64,000 nucleotides of DNA from Tubulanus polymorphus (taxonomy: Eukaryota; Nemertea; Palaeonemertea; Tubulaniformes; Tubulanidae): contig NC_134028.1 in assembly GCF_964204645.1 (NCBI RefSeq), forward strand, positions 16,853,263-16,917,262, given 5' to 3'. Positions 1-12,189 of this stretch are shown here, piece after piece. Made by a program: the position numbers and the translations under genes. Each line of letters begins with the position of its first letter. Position 1 is the stretch's first letter. The notes beneath the pieces are model-generated. The model was given only the letters and a program-made list of their open reading frames with translations. It searched no databases and was not told where the DNA came from.

Positions 1-2030
1 GTCACTAGGGGGCGTTGAATTGTAGAATAACTTAGTATTTCCTTATTAGATTGGTACCTAGGCATATTTTGTTACCATGATCAATTGCAAAGTTGTAGTT
101 CATGACATCGTCTATGATTGTGGTGAGTTTTTAGCCCACTTGGGACTTAAGTCCCAGCGGGCTATTGCGTTCACTTTTCGTCCGTCGTCCGTTCGAGACG
201 GAATCCAGTTATTTTGGGAAGTTTTGAAGACGCTTCAATGTAATGGGTTGATATTTGGGTTACACATGTATCTACCCTAGACACATCTTCAGCCCAAAAA
301 CTGGCCCTGTCAGAATCAAGATGGCCAACTGGCAGCCATTGTTGTTCGCCAAAATCAACACTTTTTACACTTTTTGAGGGAAATTTTGAAGACGCTTTGA
401 TCAATTACCTTGATCTTTCGGTGTATGTGAATCCCCCCAGGGCCCATCAGCTGAACAAAAATTGGGTCGATCGGACTCAAGATGACCGTCCTATGACCTT
501 TTTTAGTGCCCAAAAAGGTCAATTTTGGCCCGAACCTGAGTCCTGTAGCTCCTTACTGGTATGCCATTACTCATTGCAATTTGTGATGAGTATTCTTTGA
601 AAAGGGATGTTTTATACCTGAGACAGGTATTTTTGATCAGCCAATTATGACGCAATTGGCGGCCATCTTGGTGTCACCAGTAATCATTCGTAGTTGGGAA
701 AAAGTTTTTCCACATTGTATTGATACCTAAGCGTATTGTGTTACCACAATCAATTAGAAACTTCATCAATTAGAAGCTCATAACGTGTTCTATGATTGAA
801 GTGAGTTTCAGGGTCATTGGTTTTTGTATATGGCCACCAGGGGGCGTTGAATAATACAATATCTTAGTATTTCTATGTTATATTCGTATCAGTGCATATT
901 TTGTAACCACAATCAATTGCAAAGTTGTAGCTCATGACATCATCTATGATTGTGGCATTTTTTAAGGCCATTAGTTATTCTATATGGTCACCAGGGGGCG
1001 TTGAATAGTAGAATAACTTAGTATTTCCTTATTATATTGGTACCTAGGCATATTTTGTTACCATGATCAATTACAAAGTTATAGTTCGTGACATGTTCTA
1101 TGATTGTGGTGAGTTTCAAGGTCATTGGGTTTTGAATATGGTCACCAGGGGGCGTTGAATAGTAGAATAACTTAGTATTTCCATAATTAAGTGGTAACGA
1201 GGCATATTTTGTTATCACAATCAATTACAAAATCGTAGCTGCTGACATGTTCTATGATTGTGGCGAGTTTCAAGGTCATTGGTTTTTGTATATGGTCACC
1301 AGGGGCGTTGAATATTGAAATTGTTAGATTGTTGAGCATTTGGAACCACTTCCCAAGTGGGCATGGTGTCCCTGGACCCCTAGTTAAGGACATTAGTTAT
1401 TCCATATAGTCACCAGGGGGCGTTGAATAGTAGAATCGCTTAGTGTTTCCTTATTAGATTGGTACCTAGGCATATTTTGTTACCATGATCAATTGCAAGT
1501 TGTATTTCATGACATGTACTATGATTGTGGTGAGTTTTAAGGTCATTGGGTTTTGCATATGGTCACCAGGGGGCATTGAATAGTAGAATAACTCAGTATT
1601 TCCGTATCAAATTAGTAACGAGGCATATTTTGTTATCACAATCAATTACAAAATCATAGCTGCTGACATGTTCTATGATTGTGGTAGGTTTCAAGGTCAC
1701 TGGTTTTTGTATATGGTCACTAGGGGGCGTTATGTATTGAAATTGTTAGATTGTTGTGCATTTGAAACCACTTCCCAAGTGGGCATGGTGTCAGTAAAAT
1801 TAAATTAGATTAGTAAAATTAGAAAGTTAAATTAGTAACGAGGCATATTTTGTTATCACAATCAATTACAAAATCAAAGCTGCTGACATGTTCTATGATT
1901 GTGGTAGGTTTCAAGGTCATTGGTTTTTGTATATGGTCACTAGGGGGCGTTATGTATTGAAATTGTTAGATTGTTGAGCATTTGAAACCACTTCCCAAGT
2001 GGGCATGGTGTCCCTGGGCCCCTAGTTTGA
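1..2030 (+). repeat. ~154-bp tandem repeat block with CACCAGGGGGCG core
   Basis: The core GTCACCAGGGGGCGTTGAAT recurs near 839, 993, 1146, 1300, 1411, 1567, 1720 and 1938, mostly about 154 bp apart, with a divergent unit at the window start. Each unit also carries CTTAGTATTTCC, GGCATATTTTGTTAC, a CAATCAATTACAAA box and a TCTATGATTGTGG box. Three units are followed by a second module (1316-1383, 1737-1790, 1955-2025) containing CCACTTCCCAAGTGGGCATG. Short ORFs here only read through repeats. The structure resembles Helitron-like elements with central tandem repeats known in molluscs; that family assignment is inference. Confidence 0.85.
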
Positions 2031-2427
2031 GGTTTACTTTGGGAAGGGTTTTTTAGCCCAATTGGGACTTCACAGAGCTGCCAACCATCCTGTTTTGCCG
2101 GGACTTGTTCCGTGGACACGGCACTTGCCACGGCGTTGTCCCTGACAGTATTAAATTGTCCCGGTTTTTAGTATATTGAGAAAAATCCTGGAGATTTCTC
2201 GAGTGTCCCGTCTGATATAATAATTGTCCCATCTGACATTCCCAATGTACCGCGCTATCAAGAAATTAAGAAAATGTTTTTTCCTGCTGCGTGTATCTTT
2301 ATACATTAGTCCCGTTTAACTATTAGGCCTATGTATGTTTTCATCTACAAGCGAATGAGGTCACGCGTCGATACCTGGTAGCCTTGGCAACACTTGACCT
2401 TTTTATTTCGTGATGATTCACCAGCTC
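2031..2427. other. No gene seen
   Basis: Unique-looking sequence between the tandem block and a tRNA-derived repeat. It holds several short echoes of TGTCCC but no ORF, splice pair or RNA gene I can support. Confidence 0.4.
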
Positions 2428-2734
2428 ATCCTCCCTCTGCAGGGACTCGAACCTGATGGCATCGCTACACTCAGCCACGGCACGAACCCCTGCATCAGTA
2501 GACCGGGTGCGCAGGTACATGCGCGGCTTTCCGAACGAAAACTGGCGGCACCAATCAGATTGCTCGTTGTATAATCGTTGAGGCAAATTTCAAGGAACTA
2601 TAAATGGGAAAACCCGGGCTAAAATAAAACGGGATTTCTGATTGGCTAAAAATCACATCATCTGAACTGCGCATGTGTCTGCGCACACGGTCGATTATGG
2701 CAGGGTTTCGTGCCGTGGCAATCGCGATGCCATC
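2428..2734. mobile_element. tRNA-derived foldback repeat, truncated copy
   Basis: Starts ATCCTCCCTCTGCAGGGACT and matches the complete copy at 16593-16929. Read on the - strand, the left end contains a tRNA-like A-box region (TGGCTGAGTG) and a B box (GGTTCGAGTCC). The matching right-hand inverted end stops at about 2734 (CGATGCCATC), before its B box, so this copy is truncated on the right. An ORF on the - strand across it is spurious. Confidence 0.75.
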
Positions 2735-3479
2735 TACTATACACAGCGGATATTACGAAATAAATACACGGAAATAAACGTTCTGGAGGGGGCCCCAGGC
2801 GGCCCCGGTCGAAGGTAAGATAATATTTTTCATACCCTGGGGTCCTATCGACCCCAGATTTTCAAAACCAACCAGAAACAACCAGTAACATTCTATTTTA
2901 GCCAATTCTTGTAATAATTTTCAAGAAAAGTTGTGTTCAGGAGCTCAGAAATGCATTCGTTTTTCAAATTGTTTGCTCCGCTTCAAAGTTATGAATAAAG
3001 TATTATATAACTGATTGTTAATGACATACAACAAATAAACCTTTAAAGAAGGGTACCTAGTGTCTGATATTCTACTGAAAAATTCCGGATTGATTCACCG
3101 CATAGTTTTTTCATAGTGAGTATTTTAGTATCTGAATCAATTAAGATGTTTGACAAACGCGGGTGCGGTTGTATCAGCTGTTGAAGACGTTCGATGTAAA
3201 CTATAATTTTAACCACGTGTGCGATGAAAACGGGGACATCAAACTAAGAAGCACTGAATTTTTTAATTACATATGATTTGAACAGGCAGTTGTGCTGGTT
3301 TTTCGAAAGTCGAATCTTAATTGACTCCTATTGCATAGGCCTAAGCCAGGCTCTCTGGAATTGAATTGAATTCGACACAGTAATTCACTTGTAATTTGTG
3401 ATGAATCTCTTTGAAAATTAGCTTGAAGATTGGGTTTGGCGAGATGTCCATCCCTATTGTAAAAAATTGTCATTGGTGA
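2735..3479. other. No gene seen
   Basis: AT-rich non-coding sequence. A small direct echo around GGGGCCCCAGGCGGCCCCGG (about 2789) and GGGGTCCTATCGACCCC is present; nothing else is recognisable. Confidence 0.4.
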
Positions 3480-3845
3480 TCAAATATGGCTGCCATTGGT
3501 GTGGCCATCTTGAATTTCTTGTTAGCACGATGCAGCCCACAATTCTTGATGGATTTCCACAAAATTTGGTGTGAGGATCAGGGTAGGTAAGCTGTCCATG
3601 CCTTTTGTATATGGAGGTCATCGGCTTTCAAATATGGCCGCCAGGTCAGCCATCTTGAATTTCTAGCAAGAAACAGCCTGCAATTCTTGATGCATTTTCA
3701 TGATACTAGGTGTAAGAATTTTTGGTAGGTGAAATGTCTACTCCTTATTGATAATTTAGTTCAAGTATGGCCACCAGGGTTGCCATCCATCCTGAATTTC
3801 TTTACAGCACGATGCCTACACCAATTCTTGTAGTGTGATCTTTGG
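3480..3845. repeat. Imperfect tandem repeat, ~140-bp unit, 3 units
   Basis: Three degenerate units each contain ATATGGC(C/T)GCCA, a GCCATC(T)TTGAATTTC box, an ACAATTCTTGATG box and a GTAGGT box; they begin near 3484, 3631 and 3765. The third unit is shorter and more diverged. Confidence 0.65.
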
Positions 3846-4922
3846 GGCATCTAAAATGGGCTTGTCTTTTCATGTAAGGATATATTTACAGAAAATGAAC
3901 ATTATCGCCACATAGCCTATACCATCTTAACTATTTTAACACTTGGTACATCGTTACAATGTAAATCTCTGTAAAACTTTGAGTACTGAATCATCCCTCA
4001 TCTACTGCGTCATGAAGGTATAATATATGATACCGTGGCGCCACCCAACGGTGATCTATGGAACATTCATGTAAATGAGCTACGTCCTTTCAAACTACCC
4101 ACGGCGCAGCTAAATAAATGCGATGAAAAATAGACACGTCGCAAATATACAAGTACGGTGTAGCAATTATCCTACGTCGGAGAAAATATACACCAACGCC
4201 AATATACCACGGTGATTTAGACGAAGTAACAATGGTCATGTTTATTGCATGAATTGCGTTCCATATCCTTCTTCCTACTTATTTGCTATTTTTCATTGAA
4301 ATTTCCGATGGCTTTTCTATGAAAAGGGATCTAATACCTAGGACAGGTATTTTTTATCACCCAATTATCATGCAATTGGCGGCCATCATTGTTTCAAATA
4401 GTCCAAAAATTATCTAAAAGTATAGGGGGGTTGATGATGGTCTCACTCATCTGGTCCGGTGAGATTGGTAATCAGGTGAACAGTAAAAGGGCATTTCCCC
4501 GGTAACAGAATTATAGTTCAGACCCTTCAATCAATTCTTATGGCAAGTTAGATTTGAAATCAAGATACCAAACACAGTCGTGGTGAGAAGCTGCGCTCTG
4601 ATTGGTTGTTTAGGGAATACCAGGGAATACTCTCAGGCAGCTAGCATCATTCTCTCACTGATAGTTTGCATTCGTGAAATAATTCCGGACTATTTTTAGG
4701 TTTTGCATTATCCTGTACATCAATGAAATAGTTAAACAGAACTACAATTTAATTTTGTTTCAAGGCATGAGACTCATCATCTTATTATAGTGAATAAGTT
4801 GCAATAATTTGCAAATAAATTCATATTTCATTAAAAAGAATGTGTATATGTTATTCCGTTACCATCTTATTGAAAAACTGGAGCAAACTTTCTTTTTAAG
4901 TACACATTGTTCTAACATGAAT
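3846..4922. other. No gene; one dispersed repeat segment
   Basis: Mostly unique non-coding sequence. Positions 4392-4492 (from CAAATAGTCCAAAAAT, through a short G run and CTCACTCATCTGGTCCGG, to CAGGTGAACAGTAAAAG) recur at 18312-18416, where the G run is 15 long. A short ORF starting at 4809 overlaps a repeat and is not supported as a gene. Confidence 0.5.
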
Positions 4923-5170
4923 AAAGAAAAATCTGGTGGCTGGAAATTCCATTCAAGTTTCATGCCGATGTTTGCAAATGAGATCTGCTTATCATGGATC
5001 TTAAGTCCATGGCTATATCTAAAGGATCCAATATTAATGAATAATTTTTTCTGCTCTTGTAATTTCTTTTTTGTTTACTCGGTTATCAAGGAGCATTAGT
5101 CTCTCTTTTCTGTTAATATTTGATAAAAAAATAAAACACTAAATTAGATTAAAGTATACTAGAAATAGTA
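4923..5170. repeat. Dispersed repeat C, copy 1
   Basis: Matches 26803-27048 in the same orientation, with the shared landmarks CTTATCATGGATCTTAAGTC, TAATGAATAATT, GGAGCATTAGTCTCT and a common end TAAAGTATACTAGAAATAGT. About 85% similar by eye. No coding signal. Confidence 0.75.
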
Positions 5171-5206
5171 GTTAGATAAACTCTGTTTTTCATCGTGCTG
5201 CTTTAA

Positions 5207-6149
5207 CCCTTTCAATACCGCAGTGTTTCTCCTGCTGTACCGGAGGGAATTTAGGGGTTTATAGGGGTATATTTGAGGCTTCATGATTTATGAACTATTT
5301 TATTAAAATTGTTACCAAGGTATCTGACACAGAAAAATTATATAGTATGTTGTGGATAACTTTTTGTCCTATAAAGTAGACATAAATAATTTGGATATAA
5401 GTGAACTTGAGGTCAAAGTCACATAATCCAAGATGGCCGCCATGAAAAAAATTCATGAAAAAGTTTCAGATAAACTGCTCCGTCTCCCAGGAAAATACAC
5501 TGATCTATTCCATTTTAACTGAAATTGTATGCCATATATCCTTACTTTATGTAGTAAAAATTTCATAGCAATAAAACAACTCAAAAGTTTTTTCTAATCA
5601 TTTACCCATATTTCCACCGAAATGTCAGAAGGCCGTAGCCTATGTGAGGGGTTTCATTGGGGTATAATTCAGGCATCAGAAAATTGTTACCTATGTATGT
5701 GACACTGATATATTATAATACCATGGTGTTGACAACTATTGGGTCTACAAATTAGACAAATAATTTGCATATATGTGACCTTGAGGATGGACAGTTTCTG
5801 GTTCCTCATTACTATTATTGGTATCCATTGCCATGACAACGGGATCAGCCGGGTCTGAAAAATTGTCACTGATTTCATTTTCATCATCATCATCATCGAA
5901 ATCATTGCCGACACTATACCTTTTTTCTGACTAAGTCTCATCATCTGAACTACCGCTGTCATATTCTTTGTCACTCTCATTATGGTCACTACCAAATTCC
6001 AAGTCACCAGCATCACTGTGAGCATCATTTACGAGCTGCTGAACCGTTTCATCCAGCCAAATTGTTTTTTCCTGGCTACTGCCATCTTGGATTTTATGCA
6101 GATGGCAGCACCGGCTGATATAGATAGATATGCCCTCCTAGTCGAAGGG
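5207..6149. mobile_element. piggyBac-like non-autonomous element
   Basis: The segment begins CCCTTTCAATACCG and ends GTCGAAGGG, and each end is directly flanked by TTAA (5203-5206 and 6150-6153). TTAA duplications with CCC...GGG ends are the hallmark of piggyBac-type insertions. The terminal similarity is short and no transposase is visible. ORFs inside (for example near 5687-6028, - strand, methionine-rich low complexity) do not resemble a transposase. Confidence 0.55.
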
Positions 6150-6390
6150 TTAAGCCATACCGTATAACATACGGTACGGGTATGCTAGCTTGCCTCTTTG
6201 TACCGTATGCCATACGGTAGTAAGGGTTAAAACGCGCTACAGACTACTGTTGGCGTACTGTGTAGGGCAATGATATGCCTATATGTAAATGTTGTTATGG
6301 AAACTATCGATAATTCAGACATGACACGTGTGTGTGCATACAGTAGTAGGGCTATGGCACTGTATTTAAACCTTCGTTTTTAACTGTTAC

Positions 6391-7538
6391 TTTTTTGACG
6401 CCTTATAAAACGTTACCATTATGAAACCTAAACAATGTTAACCATTCAGCGTCATTTTACAAACGACAACCGTAAATCGATGTGCAAAACGTCACAGGTA
6501 TATGTGTACACATACAAGCTATTTGGCAAAATATTATTGATAAAGATGTAGAATGGCTCCCTGTGATTATATAATGACCTCTATTTGAACGTCGAAATGT
6601 TATATTGCATTGAATATCATGAGAATACGTATTGTAATAGTAAAGGATGTATGATTATATCAGGAGCGGCAGGCATAAATAGAAATGATAAGTAAATCGG
6701 ATAATTTGGTTAAATGGCGGATGTATACACGATTTGGAAGTCTGATATAAAAGTCAGACCCTGACATGGGGATGCTAGTGGAATGACGAAGCTATCTACG
6801 ATCTGAGTAGGGCCGGCGTGAATTTCATCGGCGGCTACAAGCGGTCTATATAAAAATGTGTAAACAAATAATTTCAATATTCAAATGTTTTAGAAAATAT
6901 GTTCGATATTAGGGGTATGCAGGTTTCATGAGATTAGCAATTTATAATAGCATAGCTGTCATATACGGCTCCGCGTCCACTGATGGCATGTGTATTAGGT
7001 GACAATTCAATTCAATACTTTATTGATCCATATTACATTGAAATTCCGGGATAAAATTCCCAAATTCAATAAAGTTACACATTTTAAAATAAGAAAATAC
7101 AAAATACAAGACACACGGGTAATTCATACAGAATAACATGAATAAGTTATTTAAATGACAATGTCTACTTGAACCCAGACTCAAGTCTAGGATATCGAGT
7201 GACAGCCAAACCGGGCCCCGGGACCAGGCCGGCTGGCTACACGATATGCTCAAAGTCATGATGAAGCAGACATCAGAAGAGCTTTTTCTTCAACCATGGA
7301 GGCAATGAAGTTGCAGACCAACTTAGAGGCAAAAATGAATCGAAGTCGGTTTCAAGTTGACAATTTTTTTAAAATTAGACCAGTCGAAGACTGTATCATC
7401 TACCCAATCGCCAAATCTCATAATTCCCAAATTTCTTAGAACTTCGATTTCAAATTTGCAATTCCACATTAGCTTATCCCAGAAATTCTACATTTTTTTC
7501 GCAGGCGTCAAATAATTTATCAAGTTAATTTTCTTGTT
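6391..7538 (+). mobile_element. ~1.18-kb non-autonomous transposon A, copy 1
   Basis: One of three long near-identical copies (others 14615-15794 inverted, 41541-42725 direct). Left end TTTTTTGACGCCTTATAAAA; right end contains AGGCGTCAAATAATTT followed by TTAATTTTCTTGTT. The motif TTTGACGCCT is therefore inverted near both ends. Internal landmarks are GGCTCCGCGTCC, ACAATTCAATTCAAT and TTTATTGATCC. No ORF is conserved among copies. This copy lies upstream of the visible RBM22 exons. Confidence 0.85.
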
Positions 7539-7681
7539 TCCTCATTTTTGGCGAACCGTAGGTTTGCATGTGCAAACGGTCTGGTGAAGCAGTTTTCATT
7601 GAAAATGAATAGAGTATCGGTGTGTCAACAAGGCACAAACATTGGCTGTTGAACCAATAGCGTTGATTTTTAGGCCAGCCA

Positions 7682-8215
7682 TAGGCTGAGCCTATTACTA
7701 AACAAATGGAGCGAATTTAAATGACATGGTTTCCAGAGTAAAGGCTCTTTGACTGTGCAACTGAGCATGTATTCGTACAAATCATTCATTAAAGCATTAT
7801 CCATTCTCCAAACTCTACGTAGTTGAATTTTGAAAGAGTTAGAATTTATATGAGCTTTTTCGCGAAAATCTGATCGCAAAAATATTGGTTTTGAAAAGCC
7901 AATCAGAAAGCAAAAACTCCTCTATGATTTGCTTAGCCGCAGAGATCAGCAGGTGTTCACGTGAGCCCGTGGTATCATCTACCGTTTTACTTCCAGGTTT
8001 TATTTTAAGATCTAAAATTGTCTTTCGAGATCGATTTCTGTGAAAGCTTTAGTTGATTTGGTTTTTGGGAGGAATATGTTTATTAGCACTACAGAAAATG
8101 TCATTGGCAATTGTGCAAACTCCAGGAAAAAAATAGCTTTTTCTCAAATCGGAAAGATGACCTTGATATGCTAATTAGCCATGTGCTAAAACTGCAAATT
8201 CAATCTAATTTTATT
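7682..8215 (+). repeat. Dispersed repeat B, copy 1
   Basis: Shares roughly 500 bp with 12369-12870: AGGCTGAGCCTATTACTA, TGGAGCGAATTTAAATGACA, AAAGCATTATCCATTCTCCA, AAGCCAATCAGAAAGCAAA and TTGATATGCT(A/T)ATTAGCCATG. No terminal structure identified and no coding signal. Confidence 0.75.
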
Positions 8216-9849
8216 CTGTGAAAAAATATCAAATCCAATTCAATTTTACTTTATTGAACGAATAAAAACATCAAATTCAATTCAATTTTGTTTTATTGAG
8301 CAACTTTCAAAAAATTGAATTCTATTCCGCATTAAAATCAATAAGACCAAGGGAAAAAATTTATCCGAGCAACTTGTTCCTGCCAGATCCAGTCGTTGTC
8401 TGTGCTACTTTCGTAATCTACGATTGTATTGTGTTAATTTTTAGGTATTGACTCGAGCCCACAAAAATTTCATAGTGATCGATTTATTTTTAGGGGACTT
8501 GAAAAACCTAAAAAACCCTGCTTTTAAGCACTAAGTAATAGCACGTTTTCACATTTGAGAATTTGCATACTTGGAATCGAAATATATAAAAGTGCAATCC
8601 TTCCTGGAAGTGTTGCCATTTTTTGTGCGACTCATCTAGATGTGCTTTTCGACCTACAGGCCCTCACCTATAAACCCCCTACATTTTCTCGCTTCTATTT
8701 ATCTGAGTTGACCTTGTTGCCTGAGTTATATCGATTGTGATTGGCTGTTTGTTGGATATACAGGAAATTCCGGGATCTTCTGATGTAATTGGGAAGAGCC
8801 CATGGGGAAAACCCAATGATGAACCCAAACCAAAATGGCGAGCATTTCATTCGACTAGGTATTGTATGTTTGCTCATAATTTTTTCGGTGTTACAAATAT
8901 AACCTAGTAGGCTATTCAATTCATAATCCAAACTAGCAAGTATAGCGATACCAATGGAATTTTGGCTTAGATTTGTCTTTTCAATGCCTTAAAGACCTGC
9001 TAACCCGTACGGTTTAACCGCGGCCGTCGGCTTTTTGTGAACCGTGTTACTGCTCTACTCAATTCAATTTTAGTACACTCTTAGGTAGAATTGTGAGCGG
9101 TGATAAATTGATAATTGACTAAATAGTCCGTAGACAATAGCGGGCAGTGGAATGCTCTCAGCTTTTAATCTAATCAACAGTCAGATTTTTCAACTGATTT
9201 AGGGGTGGTAGCTAGTCTACACACATATACCCTTATATATATATATATATATATATCGCTATCGTACTACGGAAATCCGTGTGAAGCGATCAATAGAGAA
9301 CGTACAGCATAGTTATCACACGCGTGCTGTTAAAAACAAACACAGATGAGACTGAGAGAAGTCGTGCGTTGGGCGCTCATTTTAATTTAATTCAAGTATG
9401 ATGAAATATGGAAATTGTGAGTATAATAATATCTTGTATGTATTAATCGTGTAATAAGGAGCTAACATAAATGAAGTGATTAGATTTAGAATAAAAGATT
9501 GTTGTTTGAAGAGTTTGTTCAGCATATCATCAGTTGATGGTTCGGTAATCTATTCTACATTCGATTGCAATCCAAATTAATCTATGGTTAGTATAATATT
9601 TTTGACCATGTACACAATGATTTTATGGCGAGCCACAGGGCCATTGGACCTTTATTTGATTTTTGCGATGTGTTATTTCTGAGGATAATTAAGTTGATTT
9701 GACTAATTGGGACCAAACAATTTATACGATGTGATCTACGTTATAAAAAATACAGTACGTTTGAGGTTTTTTTAAGACCTAATAGGAGGAAAAAATTGGG
9801 ACCTGGAAAATAATATGATAAAAGTGATTCTAGGGTAAATCCAATGACG
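8216..9849. other. No gene seen; (TA)n microsatellite
   Basis: Non-coding. Two echoes of a TCAAATTCAATTCAATTTT stretch occur near 8225-8300, and there is a (TA)n run at about 9234-9256. Short ORFs in this span have no recognisable product. Confidence 0.4.
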
Positions 9850-10180
9850 TTACATCCAAAGTAGACTGTATGTATTTCATTGGTTGCAGACACGCGCACA
9901 CAGCAACAGTAGTAATGTATGTATTTAGGCGTACTACTGTTTCCGCACAAACACGTGGTGAACGCCTTCAGATATTATACACTGTGATTATTTTTAGTGA
10001 GCATTCATTTGTGCATTTTAACTGCAATAATTCAGGGCTCGACGTGTAATGCGTGATATGCTGATTGTCATCGAATGAGGGTGTGCCACATTGGAAATAG
10101 CCGTTGCCCTCCAAAATATGAATGTTGTTCATGGGTCTTAGAACTCGGAAAACGCTTTTAATTTTAGATTTCTTGGCCCC
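9850..10180 (+). repeat. Dispersed repeat E, copy 1
   Basis: Matches 18515-18840 in the same orientation: GCAGACACGC(G/A)C, CAGCAACAGTAGTAA, GATATTATACACT, TTTTTAGTGAGCATTCAT, CTGCAATAATTCAGGGCTCG and a shared end GCTCGGAAAACG-like stretch. No coding signal. Confidence 0.75.
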
Positions 10181-10694
10181 ACTAGATGAATCTTGTTTGG
10201 CTCTTATGTAACTTATTTTGACTAAAGAGTGTTCAAAATGGTGAATATAGAGGTTCCCATACTTTGGTAACTGGAATGAAAGTTATCAAACAGCATTTTG
10301 TGACAACTGATTTTTTCACACCAAAAGCACTGATGTCTCGTCTGATCAAGCATGTATAGATATTATCATAATTGCGTTTTCAGATTTTCCCCCGTATTTT
10401 CACCTCATGAAAACATCCATAGTTAAGCAGATGAGTTGGTTTTATAGCCGTAGTAATTTTTTTCTTGCAGTCTTTTGCCCTTTTTCATGGGCTTGCAGGT
10501 TTGCAAGCCCATATTGCAATTACACGGATTGATAACTTGCTTGGGGAGTCGATAACTTTCGTTAGAAACTTTCTTGGGCTCTGATATTTACACACATTTA
10601 ATGCAGTAATAAAATCAACTAGGCTCCTTTCGTATATTGGCTAAAACGGTTGTCATTTTCATTCTTTTATGATTTTATTTAATCGTTTTTGTTA
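10181..10694. other. No gene seen
   Basis: Unique non-coding sequence between two dispersed repeats. A short direct echo of GGGCTTGCA/TTGCAAGCCCATA occurs near 10490-10515. Confidence 0.4.
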
Positions 10695-11110
10695 TTTCAG
10701 CAGCGCATACCGACCTTGGTTGAGCGTGCGTGATCCGTCTTGAAATTGGTATTCATGCGCGGCATAGTGCTGCCGACAATTCAATTCATTCTTTATTGAC
10801 ACAATTAAAATCTCATAATAAAACATAAACTTTTACGTTTTTAAACAAATTCTTTAAATTTTCTTTTACTTTCATTGGGTGCTTGCGTTAGCAGCCATTT
10901 AAAAAAAAATCTCTGTATGAACATTTTTATTTTTCAGTTTAAATATCTAAAACTTAAACCGCTTTTCTGTAGAATAAATTCTGAATTGAATCGAAGACTG
11001 GTTCCCTGTCTCCAAAGAGACAGGGGGCGGTAGTCTATGGTGGCAATAAACTTTATCGGATGAACGTAGTGGATTGTCATTTGAAGGAAATCTTGCTTAA
11101 TGTCTTGATT
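10695..11110 (+). repeat. Dispersed repeat D, copy 1
   Basis: Matches 25415-25830: CAGCAGCGCA(T/C)ACC, CTTGGTTGAG, TTGGTATTCATGCG, TTATTGACAC, GACTGGTTCCCTGTCT and GATTGTCATTTGAAGGA. The TTTATTGACAC/AATAAAACAT segment resembles retroposon 3' ends, but I cannot name the family. Confidence 0.7.
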
Positions 11111-11991
11111 ATTTTAAAAAGAAAAATCGTGGCTCCTATCTATTTTCGTGTTCGCTTCTCTTCACCTGAAGTCACTCGAGTAAGTCACGTTTTTTCTTTC
11201 AGTTGTAAATGTTTATGCAAAATCATTTCAACACAATCCGATAAGTAATCCAGCAATTATCAACATGATGATAGATTCCGTTAAGACACTACAATATCCA
11301 AATAACAACTATCCAAAAGCTTGTACTAACTTGGTCTACGTCTACAATAAAACCATTCCGATGCCCAGTCCCTGTGTGTTACATTTCATGAAGAGATGTA
11401 AGACAACACCGATCTCTTAGCTCTTTAAAAAGTAATCAGTTCAAAGTTCGATTAATTCTATTACAGAAATACAAAACCACCAAGCCAGCTTTCAGTACAA
11501 CCATGTCAGCAAGCCCATTTTTAGAATTTCTTTCTTGTTTCATTTGCGACGGCTATATTGGATCATATGACCAAAAATTAGGTCAACCAAAGTTGAATAT
11601 CTTTACATGAATAGGTAGCCCTGGATAATGTATACACCCCCTATGGTATGATAATTGTATCTGATACCATTTAGTCATCCTGGGCAAAGGTTATGTAAGT
11701 GCCATTTAAGCCCAAAATAACCTTAATAGGAAGATGGTACTGAAATGCCTAGTACTCAAATTGTTAATTCTGGAGGGTAGAATTGCCATACATGCATTCA
11801 GTAAGCTAGTTGATCTTACTTATAGTATATATTGAACATAGTTGAGAGTTTGTATATGGCAAACATACTTATTCAATAAATTCGAAAATAATTAATGGAC
11901 CACCCCCAAAGATACAAATTACATTGCATAATTGAATGAAAACAACCAACTGTAGGTTTAAGAATTATGTGACAAATTGGTTCTTTTGCAG
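11111..11991. other. Probable RBM22 intron sequence, no exon seen
   Basis: Lies directly upstream of the first visible RBM22 exon. That exon begins in mid-codon, so this must be intronic at its right edge. I searched for an exon encoding the CCCH zinc-finger part expected to precede it and did not find one here. Confidence 0.5.
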
Positions 11992-12189
11992 ACATGAGAA
12001 ACCAACAGATCCTGAAGATCCTCTTGCTGATCAGAACATTAAAGATCGTTTCTATGGAATGAATGATCCTGTCGCTGATAAACTGTTGAAACGTTACTCG
12101 CATATGCCGAAACTCGAACCACCTGAAGATAAAACTATTACAACTTTATATATCGGAAATCTTGGTGAAATTGTCGAAAAAGAACTCAG
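11992..12189 (+). CDS. RBM22: RBM22 exon: post-zinc-finger linker and start of RRM
   Basis: Acceptor TTCTTTTGCAG precedes ACATGAGAAACC; donor GTAGGC follows CTCAG. It encodes [20 protein letters not shown], then the conserved linker and the first RRM strand with RNP2 LYIGNL. The first base completes an arginine codon from the missing upstream exon; the last two bases start an arginine codon finished by the next exon. Confidence 0.95.

Noticed and set aside
2341-2586. ORF encoding a protein beginning [10 protein letters not shown]
   Set aside because: The same text recurs at 16434-16751 because both lie in the tRNA-derived repeat; no codon constraint is visible.
5687-6028. Methionine-rich 113-codon ORF
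   Set aside because: Low-complexity reading of ATC/ATG-rich repeat sequence inside a piggyBac-like element, with no motif.
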